Made by a program: the position numbers and the translations under genes
NCBI GenBank assembly: GCA_001801345.1
Contig: MGXJ01000028.1
Location: forward strand, 42,797-55,134
Length of the DNA: 12,338 nt
Origin: Gammaproteobacteria bacterium RBG_16_37_9
GTDB lineage: Bacteria > Pseudomonadota > Gammaproteobacteria > UBA9339
Direction: 5' to 3'
Notes under the pieces: model-generated
What the model was told of the DNA's origin: nothing
Database searches by the model: none
What the model saw: only the letters and a program-made list of their open reading frames with translations
Shown: positions 6,482-12,338 of the stretch, piece by piece
Position numbering within the stretch: the stretch's first letter is position 1
How the letters are laid out: every line of letters begins with the position of its first letter

Positions 6482-6569
6482 TGGTAGCCGCAAGCTTTAG
6501 CTTGCGCTAAACAAAAACGCAGACTAAAGTTTACCCCGTTACGTTTCCAAACGGGGTCTGCAGCTACCA
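6482..6569. repeat. Structured palindromic repeat between rlpA and dacA
   Basis: TGGTAGC (6482-6488) pairs with GCTACCA (6563-6569) and encloses two further hairpins: CGCAAGC/GCTTGCG (6489-6495 with 6500-6506, TTTA loop) and ACCCCGTT/AACGGGGT (6533-6540 with 6550-6557), the latter wrapped by GCAGA/TCTGC (6519-6523 with 6557-6561). The result is a cloverleaf-like outline without tRNA features. It is distinct in sequence from the elements near the pilin genes. Coding potential is nil; copy number elsewhere is unknown. Confidence 0.7.
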
Positions 6570-6677
6570 TCTGAGGTTACTCATCATAATTATCACGACG
6601 ACATTTTTGAAGATACTGTTTGTAGTAAAGGCGGCCCTGGCCTAGTTCTCCAGCTATCTAGCATTTAAAATTCTCTA

Positions 6678-6686
6678 TGCTAGAAT
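6678..6686 (+). promoter_or_regulatory. Candidate extended -10 promoter of dacA
   Basis: TGC-TAGAAT matches an extended -10 element (TGn plus 5/6 of TATAAT). No good -35 lies at the expected distance, which extended -10 promoters tolerate. Transcription would begin near 6693, followed by GGAG at 6707-6710 and the dacA ATG at 6721. Confidence 0.45.
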
Positions 6687-6720
6687 AGCGACAAATTTAG
6701 TGATTTGGAGAACTGGATAC

Positions 6721-8064
6721 ATGCGTAATAAATTAGCTTTGGTTGCAAAATTAAGTTTAGTGTTTTTTTTGATTTATTTTATACAAGGTAGTTTTACTGC
6801 TATATACGCTGCCAAGACGCATAAGCACAGGTCACATAAGTCTGCCAAAAAAGCTAAAGTTACTTATAAAGCTTCAACTCAAGTCTTTAAACCATCAGCA
6901 TCACCATCGCCGTCTCCAGCAGCGCAGCTAAAACCAGTGGCAGCAATACCAACACCGACACCAGCTATAGCCGCAGGAATAATTCCAAGTTCGCCAGATT
7001 TTGATGTTAAATCCTATATTTTAATTGATGCTAATAGTGGCTACGTTGTTGCTGAAAAAAATTCTAATCAACGCGTGCCGCCTGCAAGTTTAACTAAGAT
7101 AATGACTCTTTATTTGGTTGCTGATGCTTTGCGTAGTGGGAAAATTCATTTGAATGATCAAGCCATTGTCAGTGAGAAAGCTTGGCGCACTGGTGGTTCT
7201 CGAATGTTTATTCAAGTTGGCACAAGAGTATCAATAGAAGACTTAATAAAAGGAGTGGTTGTTGCATCCGGAAATGATGCTGCAGTGGCTATTGCAGAGC
7301 ATTTATCTGGTTCTGAGGAAGCTTTTTTAGGACTTATGAATCAGACAGCACGCAGTTTAAAAATGGACGGCACAAACTATGGTGATAGCGATGGTTTTTC
7401 AGAAAATAATAATAATTATAGCACTGCTTCTGACCTTGCTATTTTAACTAGAGCTTGGATTTTAAATTTCCCAGAATATTACCCTTGGTTTAAAGAAAAG
7501 TGGTTCACTTATAATAATATCAAACAACCTAACCGTAATCGTCTTTTATGGCGCGATTCTTCAGTTGACGGAGTCAAAACAGGTTACACCGATTATGCTA
7601 AAGGAGCAGCGGGGTATTGTTTGATCGCATCTGCACTGCGTAATGACATGCGATTAATTTCGGTTGTAATGGGTGCTAAGAGCGATGCAAATCGGACAAA
7701 TTATAGTCAGGCATTATTAAACTATGGTTATCGCTTTTTTGAAACGCGCAAATTATTTGCTGCTAATGCCAGCTTAGCTACACCAAAAGTATTGTTAGGC
7801 AAAGAAAATACTTCAGCTCTAGGGTTACAAGATAATTTATACATTACTTTGCCGATAGGGCAACACAAAAATCTTAAAGCGAAGGCATTAATTACTGAAC
7901 ATTTGAAGGCTCCAATTGCCAAAGGCAAGGTTTGTGGCACTTTGAATGTTTTGTCGGGTGATAAGATAATAGCTACTCGGCCTTTAATAGCGTTACAGGA
8001 TAATCCTCGAGCTAATTTTATTTTTGTTATGTTTGATTATATTGTTATGATGTTTAGGCATTAG
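6721..8064 (+). CDS. dacA: D-alanyl-D-alanine carboxypeptidase (PBP5/6 family)
   Basis: Periplasmic, membrane-anchored D,D-carboxypeptidase that trims the terminal D-Ala of peptidoglycan pentapeptides. From ATG 6721 (447 residues): signal peptide (MRNKLALVAKLSLVFFLIYFI, cleavage near IYAA), all three penicillin-binding motifs (SLTK at 123-126 with nucleophile Ser123, SGN at 183-185, KTG at 286-288), a PBP5_C-type beta domain, and a C-terminal amphipathic anchor ending FDYIVMMFRH. A GTG at 6700 in frame is less likely, because GGAG at 6707-6710 serves the ATG. Unusual is a linker of about 60 residues before the catalytic domain, first Lys/His-rich (KTHKHRSHKSAKKAK) and then Pro/Ser/Ala-rich (PSASPSPSP, IPTPTP). 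Third in the rodA-rlpA-dacA order, but with its own promoter candidate. Confidence 0.95.
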   Translation: MRNKLALVAKLSLVFFLIYFIQGSFTAIYAAKTHKHRSHKSAKKAKVTYKASTQVFKPSASPSPSPAAQLKPVAAIPTPTPAIAAGIIPSSPDFDVKSYILIDANSGYVVAEKNSNQRVPPASLTKIMTLYLVADALRSGKIHLNDQAIVSEKAWRTGGSRMFIQVGTRVSIEDLIKGVVVASGNDAAVAIAEHLSGSEEAFLGLMNQTARSLKMDGTNYGDSDGFSENNNNYSTASDLAILTRAWILNFPEYYPWFKEKWFTYNNIKQPNRNRLLWRDSSVDGVKTGYTDYAKGAAGYCLIASALRNDMRLISVVMGAKSDANRTNYSQALLNYGYRFFETRKLFAANASLATPKVLLGKENTSALGLQDNLYITLPIGQHKNLKAKALITEHLKAPIAKGKVCGTLNVLSGDKIIATRPLIALQDNPRANFIFVMFDYIVMMFRH

Positions 8065-8090
8065 AATAAAATATGCTTATTCTGGTTTTT
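8063..8090. terminator. Possible terminator between convergent dacA and the secreted-protein gene
   Basis: AGAATAA (8063-8069) and TTATTCT (8077-8083) form a 7-bp stem with a 7-base loop, followed on the plus strand by GGTTTTT. It sits across the two convergent stop codons. The stem is A+T-rich, so its strength is doubtful. Confidence 0.35.
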
Positions 8091-9183
8091 CTCGGCTATT
8101 GTCATCATCATCATCATAATCTGCATTAAATAACTCATGGGGTGTGATTTTTGAATAAGTTGGAAATATTGTGCCTATATAATCACCATGATCACCTTCT
8201 GAATAAACTCTTTCTTCGTGCGGAGCAGAGTTTCCAATTATAGGTGAAACAATAGATTGCATCACTTTGGTCGCTTTTTCAGGGGGGTATTCAAAAATCT
8301 TAGGTCCAAATACAATTGCCGGAAGTTCATCAAAATAAGCCCCAATTACATGCAGTTTTTTCCCAATTTCATTTGAAAAATCATGGCCAACATTATAGAA
8401 CCATGAAAACATAGATGCCGACGCGTGAGATACTAAAACTACGTGTTTATTTTGACCCATAAGTGTAGATAAGGTTTGGGTGAATTTTTTAAATAATTCT
8501 TTTCTTAGCTCTTTATATTCATGATCAGCTATATCGTGAGGAAAATAACCATCATCATATGTATCTACATCTGTAATGCAATGCTTGCCTGGAAAGTAAA
8601 ATTCATGCCTGGTTGATGTAACACGCATTTTTTCTGCTGGTAGTTCTCTAACAAAATCCGAGTCCAAATTAAAGCACCTGCTGCTTTTTTTAGATCGCAC
8701 GCAAAATTCAGGTATTTCTTGTTGTGGATGAAGACCGCCACCACTACCTACTATTAAAACGACAATATCTTGAGATATCGGTTTAGATAAATGATCGGTA
8801 ATAAACAAGTAAAATTGTTTTTCTGCTTTATATCTGTTTAAAAAAGTAAGAACTTCCTGAGCCAGTATAATGTTTACTTCAGAAATAGGACGATCGATTT
8901 GTTGTTGTAATATTTTTAGACAATGAAAGTAGAGTCTATTTTTAAATTTCTCTTGCTCCGTTTTATCTGCTTGCTCAGCATATTGAAGAAGAAAACGATC
9001 AATATCATTTTTGAATGCAACGAGTTTATATGTATTTCTACATTCAACAAAAGACCGTAGTTCTTCAATTCCAGTGTTGATAATTTTTTCTGCTTCTTCT
9101 GCGAGTTCATTTCCAGCATAAATAGAACTAAAAGTAAAAATGCTTGCTATTGATAGCATGACAATAAATAAATATTTTTTCAT
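8077..9183 (-). CDS. Secreted protein of unknown function
   Basis: I do not recognise this 368-residue protein. It has a clear Sec signal peptide (MKKYLFIVMLSIASIFTFSS, cleavage near IYA/G at 23-24) and a strong ribosome binding site (GAGAGGG, seven bases before the ATG on its strand), so it is a real exported protein. The N-terminal third is helical and charged; then come a hydrophobic strand with glycines (DIVVLIVGSGGGLHP, 139-152) and a second (HVVLVSHASASMFSWF, 247-262). The alternation of strands and helices would suit an alpha/beta fold, and HASAS sits where a nucleophile elbow could be, but GxSxG is absent, so no hydrolase claim is made. Five cysteines (48, 88, 161, 170, 202). The C-terminus is acidic (DYDDDDDN), encoded over a TCA repeat. 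It stands alone, with a PmrA-box-like site upstream. Confidence 0.85.
   Translation of the reverse strand: MKKYLFIVMLSIASIFTFSSIYAGNELAEEAEKIINTGIEELRSFVECRNTYKLVAFKNDIDRFLLQYAEQADKTEQEKFKNRLYFHCLKILQQQIDRPISEVNIILAQEVLTFLNRYKAEKQFYLFITDHLSKPISQDIVVLIVGSGGGLHPQQEIPEFCVRSKKSSRCFNLDSDFVRELPAEKMRVTSTRHEFYFPGKHCITDVDTYDDGYFPHDIADHEYKELRKELFKKFTQTLSTLMGQNKHVVLVSHASASMFSWFYNVGHDFSNEIGKKLHVIGAYFDELPAIVFGPKIFEYPPEKATKVMQSIVSPIIGNSAPHEERVYSEGDHGDYIGTIFPTYSKITPHELFNADYDDDDDNSREKPE
8102..8117. repeat. Short trinucleotide repeat in the secreted-protein gene
   Basis: TCA is repeated five times in tandem, encoding the run of Asp near the C-terminus of the minus-strand gene. Slippage would change the length of the acidic run without shifting the frame. 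Confidence 0.6.
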
Positions 9184-9249
9184 AAATCCCTCTCTTGTAT
9201 GTATAGTAATTGGTATGAGCGTTTTATGATTAAAGTGTAGCGCACATTT

Positions 9250-9266
9250 ATTAAGGTAATCTTAAT
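9250..9266 (-). promoter_or_regulatory. PmrA-box-like sequence upstream of the secreted-protein gene
   Basis: On the minus strand the sequence is ATTAAG-ATTAC-CTTAAT: two TTAA half-sites one helical turn apart. It fits the enterobacterial PmrA pattern YTTAAK-N5-YTTAAK except for the first base, and is close to the Legionella form (cTTAAT-atT-N2-cTTAAT, as I recall it), including the ATT in the spacer. It lies 66 bases before the ATG. A TTTAAT 15 bases downstream of the box could be a -10 element. The same segment is also a 7-base inverted repeat (TATTAAG/CTTAATA), so another dimeric regulator is possible. Confidence 0.5.
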
Positions 9267-9347
9267 ATCAAGGTGTTTATCATATCTATTTGATTTAAAA
9301 AGGTTATTTGGAGATTTTAGAAGAAATAAAATACGTATAGTAAAGAA

Positions 9348-10046
9348 CTAAGTAGCTTGGAGCGACATGGTTTCTTTTAGAGCAAACCAAAAATCAAAAT
9401 TATCATGACCTTTACTTTTTCCTTTTTGCTCAAATCTGGTTGGCGCGCGTTCATGCAAGAGGGGTAGAGGTTTTAAGGTATCTAGCGCGCTAAAGTTCGG
9501 ATTGTTTTGAAAAACAGCCATAATATGATTGGCATAATCTTCCCAGTCGGTTGCAATGTTTAATATTCCATGCAGCTTTAATTTCTTTTGTAAAAGTTCT
9601 GTAAATTTTGATTGGATTAAGCGCCTTTTATGATGTCGCTTTTTAGGCCATGGGTCAGGAAATAAAATCAATACCTTATCAAGAGAATGATCTGAAATGC
9701 ATTGCTTAAGAACAATTACAGCATCTTCGTTATAAATTCTGATGTTATTTAGTGGATTGTTTTTTAATTGTGCCAGCAAAGAAGCGATTCCTGGTTTATG
9801 AATCTCAATTCCTATAAAATCTTGCTCAGGATGTTTTTGGGCTAAAGAAAAAATTGTCTCGCCATTGCCACAACCGATTTCTAAAATGAGCGGGGCGCTG
9901 CGGCCAAATATTTTTTTGGGGGATATTTGATCGGTTGTTATACCCATACTATATTTAGGCCATAATTCATCAAATATTTTTTGCTTGGTTGGGCCAAGGT
10001 GTCTTTGTCTTTTGATAAAGCTTCTGATGGTTTTTAGTTGTTTCAT
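9348..10046 (-). CDS. trmB: tRNA (guanine-N7-)-methyltransferase
   Basis: SAM-dependent enzyme forming m7G46 in the tRNA variable loop; cytoplasmic. The 232 residues match family length and carry the SAM-binding motif ILEIGCGNGETIFSLA (54-69), FIGIEIHKPG (77-86), the NEDA acidic site (106-109), LFPDPWPKKRHHKRRL (128-143, the family signature), TDWEDYA (166-172) and TRFEQKGKSKGH near the C-terminus. The ATG at 10046 has no evident Shine-Dalgarno sequence. It is divergent from the tRNA-Gly gene, whose promoter lies in the shared 58-base gap. Confidence 0.96.
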   Translation of the reverse strand: MKQLKTIRSFIKRQRHLGPTKQKIFDELWPKYSMGITTDQISPKKIFGRSAPLILEIGCGNGETIFSLAQKHPEQDFIGIEIHKPGIASLLAQLKNNPLNNIRIYNEDAVIVLKQCISDHSLDKVLILFPDPWPKKRHHKRRLIQSKFTELLQKKLKLHGILNIATDWEDYANHIMAVFQNNPNFSALDTLKPLPLLHERAPTRFEQKGKSKGHDNFDFWFALKETMSLQAT

Positions 10047-10061
10047 GATTTTTAAAATTAT

Positions 10062-10090
10062 TTGCTTAATTAAATAGAGGTAAGCATAAT
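10062..10090 (+). promoter_or_regulatory. Candidate promoter of tRNA-Gly
   Basis: TTGCTT (10062-10067) and CATAAT (10085-10090) are 17 bases apart, placing the transcription start about 8 bases before the tRNA. Matches to consensus are 4/6 and 5/6. Confidence 0.5.
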
Positions 10091-10104
10091 ATACATTCTA
10101 GCAT

Positions 10105-10178
10105 GCGGGCGTAGTTTAATGGTAGAACTGAAGCTTCCCAAGCTTTAGGCGCGGGTTCGATTCCCACCGCCCGCTCCA
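10105..10178 (+). tRNA. tRNA-Gly (anticodon CCC)
   Basis: Complete cloverleaf with encoded CCA. Acceptor stem GCGGGCG (10105-10111) with CGCCCGC (10168-10174), discriminator T, CCA at 10176-10178. D-arm GTTT-AATGGTA-GAAC; anticodon stem GAAGC/GCTTT; loop TTCCCAA with CCC at 10137-10139; T-arm GCGGG-TTCGATT-CCCAC. It closely resembles E. coli tRNA-Gly(CCC). The T stem has one C-A mismatch (10152 with 10166), unusual but not fatal. It reads GGG codons. Confidence 0.96.
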
Positions 10179-10215
10179 AATTGGCTAGAGATATTTTTTA
10201 AGTAGGAGACACATT

Positions 10216-10614
10216 ATGGGCGATACCAAGCTAGAAGCATTGATACCTAATATTATGGTTGAGGATGTAAATGAAACTATAAAATATTATGAGAAGTTTT
10301 TGGGGTTTCAAAAAATTATGTCGGTTCCTGCTGAAGGGCAATTCGATTGGGCAATGATTGCACGTGACGGTGTCAATTTAATGTTGCAAAAGCGTAAAAG
10401 TATCGTTGATGAATATCCAAAGTTTCACGGGCAGGCTGTAGGCGGAGCTTTAATTTTTTATATTTCGGTTAAAGATATTGAGTCGCTTTACGCAGAATTA
10501 GAGCTACAAGTAACAATTTATACAAAACTGCATAAAACCTTTTATGGCCGCAAAGAATTTACTATTGAGGATTGTAACGGCTATTTGCTAACATTTGCTG
10601 AAGATAGTCGGTAA
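10216..10614 (+). CDS. VOC-superfamily (glyoxalase/bleomycin-resistance-like) protein
   Basis: Small protein of 132 residues with the paired beta-alpha-beta-beta-beta pattern of the vicinal oxygen chelate superfamily: LIPNIMVEDVNETIKYYEKFLGF at the start, DWAMIARDGVNLMLQ in the first module, FYISVKDIESLYAEL opening the second, and YGRKEFTIEDCNGYLLTFAE at the end. The usual metal-binding His positions are not evident, as in metal-free members that act as binding or resistance proteins. AGTAGGAGA at about 10202-10210 is a good ribosome binding site. It may be read through from the tRNA-Gly promoter 38 bases upstream. The substrate cannot be predicted. Confidence 0.85.
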   Translation: MGDTKLEALIPNIMVEDVNETIKYYEKFLGFQKIMSVPAEGQFDWAMIARDGVNLMLQKRKSIVDEYPKFHGQAVGGALIFYISVKDIESLYAELELQVTIYTKLHKTFYGRKEFTIEDCNGYLLTFAEDSR

Positions 10615-10625
10615 TCGAATAAATA

Positions 10626-11063
10626 TTGGTGGCCAGAGACGGAATCGAAGTATCTTCTTCAAAACTTAGGGCAGCCGAGCAACAACTAGCAAAAAGCTCA
10701 AAGGTACCTTATCAATCATCTGCACTTTTTAAAGAAACCCAACTTTCCTCTAAAGTAGATATATCTGAGTTGTCTAAAGCGGCATCTGAGCATATTAACA
10801 AAGAGGGATTAACTGCTGCCGGAAGAGCACTTACTAAACATGCTTCCGGGCAAAGAATTACAGGAACATTTCCTAAATTAGAAGGTAACATCGCGCAACA
10901 GAATAAGATGGCACAACAAGTTATCGATAACATATTGAAAAATCCGAAGTCAGTTTTTAGAAATTTACATCGTGGCGGGCTTGAAGTTAGAGCGCCAGAT
11001 GGCACAGGAGTAAGGTTTAATGCTGATGGATCTTTTAGCACATTGCTTGATCCTAAATTATAA
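10626..11063 (+). CDS. Orphan polymorphic-toxin C-terminal domain (probable RNase-type)
   Basis: The region from residue 62 on (LTAAGRALTKHASGQR, FPKLEGNIAQQNKMAQQVIDNIL, LHRGGLEVRAPDGTGVRFNADG) resembles toxin tips of Rhs, CDI and related polymorphic toxins with an AGRALTKHxxxR motif, probably of the BECR ribonuclease group; Lys71, His72 and Arg76 would be active-site candidates. The assignment is from memory of the family. The 145-residue frame is not a normal gene start: TAA stands at 10620-10622, and the first codons (TTG 10626 or GTG 10629) fall inside the tRNA remnant with no ribosome binding site. Residues 1-8 are translated tRNA sequence. No Rhs core, PAAR, VENN or other trafficking domain is present, so this is a decapitated or displaced cassette. 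A candidate immunity gene follows 16 bases later. Confidence 0.65.
   Translation: MVARDGIEVSSSKLRAAEQQLAKSSKVPYQSSALFKETQLSSKVDISELSKAASEHINKEGLTAAGRALTKHASGQRITGTFPKLEGNIAQQNKMAQQVIDNILKNPKSVFRNLHRGGLEVRAPDGTGVRFNADGSFSTLLDPKL
10627..10649 (-). other. tRNA 3'-end remnant; putative integration (att) site
   Basis: On the minus strand these 23 bases read as the end of a tRNA: T loop TTCGATT (10649-10643), T-stem half CCGTC, acceptor half TCTGGCC, discriminator A and CCA (10629-10627). The part that should follow on the 5' side (the other T-stem strand, anticodon and D arms) is absent: base 10650 onward does not pair. TCTGGCC implies a tRNA starting GGCCAGA, as in tRNA-Phe of many proteobacteria; isotype is uncertain. 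Bare tRNA 3' ends of this size are typical direct repeats left by tyrosine integrases. Given the orientation, the integrated DNA should lie to the right, ending at an intact minus-strand tRNA beyond the window. Confidence 0.7.
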
Positions 11064-11079
11064 AAAAGGTGCATATATT

Positions 11080-11334
11080 ATGAAATTAAAAAATAATCCT
11101 GATGTTGAAATTATGAGATCATCTAATATGGTTTATGAAAAATTAACTATTGAAATTTACTACAAAGGAGAACCAATTGCGCAAATTAATCAAGATCAAG
11201 GTAAAAATGCTCTTGAACTTGAGTTGTTTACAGAATTTAATTTAAAAGAGGAGTTCAGAATAAAAATGCCTTTATTAGATTTTATGGATGCTTTAGTTTT
11301 GGCGCAAAAATCTCTTACTGAAAATACTGAGTAA
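11080..11334 (+). CDS. Candidate immunity protein of the preceding toxin
   Basis: An 84-residue acidic protein, small and soluble, with no signal or membrane segment: NMVYEKLTIEIYYKGEPIAQINQDQGKN, ALELELFTEF, FRIKMPLLDFMDALVLAQKSL. Alternating strands followed by a C-terminal helix and a net negative charge are usual for immunity proteins that cap a basic nuclease tip. AAGGTG at about 11066-11071 serves the ATG at 11080; an upstream in-frame start at 11020 would overlap the toxin and is less likely. Position directly behind the toxin domain is the main evidence for the role. I recall similar small proteins beside AGRALTKH toxins but cannot name a family. Confidence 0.6.
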   Translation: MKLKNNPDVEIMRSSNMVYEKLTIEIYYKGEPIAQINQDQGKNALELELFTEFNLKEEFRIKMPLLDFMDALVLAQKSLTENTE

Positions 11335-11415
11335 ATTTTATAAAAACATCTTGCGCACGATGTAAGAAATGCAGATAATGCGATTAATTGTTTAAATTTA
11401 AAGGGCATCTAATTA

Positions 11416-12338
11416 ATGGATGTACAAAAAACGATAGAAGCTATCAATGCACAATTAGATAACATTAAAGATCCAGTTGCGATCGCTATTATTACTCAGC
11501 TATTAAATATTATTGAATATCAAGCTCAAGAAATTAAGGAGTTAAAAGCTGAAAACCAAAAACTACGTAATGAAATTAGTAAATTAAAAGGTGGTTCAGG
11601 AAAACCAAACATTCGCCCTCAAAGTAACGGTAATCACTCTTCTGAAAAAGATCGTAAACCCCGCGACCAACAAAAGAATAACAAAAAGTCTAAACATAAA
11701 AATCATCAAATAATAATCAACCGTATAATCAAATGTAAAATTAATCGCAATCAATTACCAGAAGATGCTGTTTTTAAAGGCTATAAATCAGTTATTGTGC
11801 AGGATATTATTATTAAAACCAACAACACTAAATTTAAAAAAGAGGTTTACTACTCTCCATCACTTAATCAAAGCTTTATGGCAGATTTACCAGCAGGCTA
11901 TGACGGAGAATTTGGCCCGCATATTAAAAGCTTGATAATAGTGCAACATTTTGCCCATAAAATGCCTGAGCCCGCAATTGTACAATTTTTACAAAATCAT
12001 GGGATTAAGATTTCTGCTGCTACAGTATCTCGTATGATTACAGATAATCATGAACAATTTCATGAAGAGAAGAAAGATATAGTAGATGCTGGAATACGAA
12101 CATCACTCTATCAGCAGTTGGACGATACGAGCGCTAGAATAAATGGCAAGAACAATTTTACCCATGTTCTTTGCAGTCCATATTACACAGCATATTTTAC
12201 TAGAGCAGATAAAAGCAGATTAACCGTACTGGAAATTTTAAACCAAAAGCCATTAAATTTTCAGTTCAATGCATCCGCATATGCGCTAATGAAGCAAATG
12301 GGGCTGTCACAAGATGTTTTAACAAAACTCAAGGAGTT
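11416..12338 (+). CDS. IS66-like transposase (3' end outside window)
   Basis: The frame opens at ATG 11416 with AAAGGG ten bases upstream and stays open for 307 codons to the window edge. Residues 35-58 form a coiled coil (QEIKELKAENQKLRNEISKL), followed by a Lys/Asn-rich linker, a region like the IS66 central domain (FGPHIKSLIIVQHFAHKMPEPAIVQFL, then SAATVSRMI), and the start of the DDE catalytic domain: YQQLDDTSARINGKNNFTHV (232-251), CSPYYTAYFT and DKSRLTVLEIL. D236/D237 would supply the first catalytic acid. The zinc-finger cysteines of many IS66 transposases are missing, and no tnpA or tnpB precedes it, so a single-gene subgroup (ISBst12-like) is likely. Whether the element is intact cannot be judged. 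Confidence 0.88.
   Translation, partial: MDVQKTIEAINAQLDNIKDPVAIAIITQLLNIIEYQAQEIKELKAENQKLRNEISKLKGGSGKPNIRPQSNGNHSSEKDRKPRDQQKNNKKSKHKNHQIIINRIIKCKINRNQLPEDAVFKGYKSVIVQDIIIKTNNTKFKKEVYYSPSLNQSFMADLPAGYDGEFGPHIKSLIIVQHFAHKMPEPAIVQFLQNHGIKISAATVSRMITDNHEQFHEEKKDIVDAGIRTSLYQQLDDTSARINGKNNFTHVLCSPYYTAYFTRADKSRLTVLEILNQKPLNFQFNASAYALMKQMGLSQDVLTKLKE

Noticed and set aside
6576..6660. Short minus-strand stretch reading AGELGQGRLYYKQYLQKC, possible remnant of a gene tail
   Set aside because: About 27 codons between stops with no start and no family I can name; such a stretch can occur by chance.
7728..7940. Minus-strand frame inside dacA
   Set aside because: Lies antisense to the conserved C-terminal domain of DacA without any start signal.
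8251..8450. Serine hydrolase call for the secreted protein based on VSHASAS
   Set aside because: The motif lacks GxSxG, and no matching acid/His arrangement can be assigned by eye.
10712..11074. Minus-strand frame opposite the toxin domain
   Set aside because: The plus-strand frame matches a toxin family and has an adjacent immunity candidate; the antisense product is cysteine/proline-rich noise.
11341..11400. Possible IS66 left terminal inverted repeat (GTAAGAAATGCAG near 11362)
   Set aside because: Only the GTAA start fits the usual IS66 end, and the right end is outside the window, so no pair can be tested.
11196..11408. Minus-strand frame across the immunity gene and its downstream gap
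   Set aside because: Antisense to the better-supported immunity gene and lacking a start signal.

Overview
The window looks like a piece of a low-G+C gammaproteobacterial chromosome, most plausibly from the order Legionellales (Legionella/Coxiella/Berkiella-type, often host-associated). This placement is inference. It rests on A+T-rich coding sequence, the conserved rodA-rlpA-dacA order, E. coli-like GalU, YbeY and TrmB proteins, many small G+C-rich palindromic repeats, and a sequence resembling a PmrA box.

Layout. (1) 1-797: 3' part of galU, closed by a strong intrinsic terminator. (2) 846-984: a palindromic repeat element, followed by the minor type IV pilin genes pilV, pilW and pilX (1003-2835), which are nearly or actually overlapping. 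Palindromic repeats sit directly in front of pilV and inside the reading frames of pilW and pilX. In both genes they fall in the leader that the prepilin peptidase removes. (3) 2871-3627: a RelE-type toxin / HigA-type antitoxin pair with its own promoter and a palindromic operator candidate. It abuts the 3' end of ybeY so closely that the last residues of YbeY are read from the antisense strand of the antitoxin gene. (4) 4126-8064: a peptidoglycan block of rodA (elongasome glycosyltransferase), rlpA (lipoprotein with RlpA fold and SPOR domain) and dacA (D,D-carboxypeptidase). (5) 8077-9183, minus strand: a secreted protein of unknown function, with a PmrA-box-like sequence upstream. (6) 9348-10046, minus strand: trmB, then tRNA-Gly(CCC) and a VOC-superfamily gene on the plus strand. 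(7) From 10627 on: the 3' end of a tRNA gene, in reverse orientation and without the rest of the tRNA, marks a likely integration site. It is followed by an orphan polymorphic-toxin C-terminal domain, a small candidate immunity protein and an IS66-like transposase that runs off the window.

Functionally the window mixes housekeeping (UDP-glucose synthesis, rRNA maturation, tRNA methylation, cell-wall elongation and trimming), type IV pilus assembly, and accessory cargo (type II toxin-antitoxin, toxin/immunity pair, insertion sequence). The points most worth following up are the repeats placed in cleaved pilin leaders, the tRNA-derived attachment site whose sequence supplies the start of the toxin frame, and the regulated secreted orphan.
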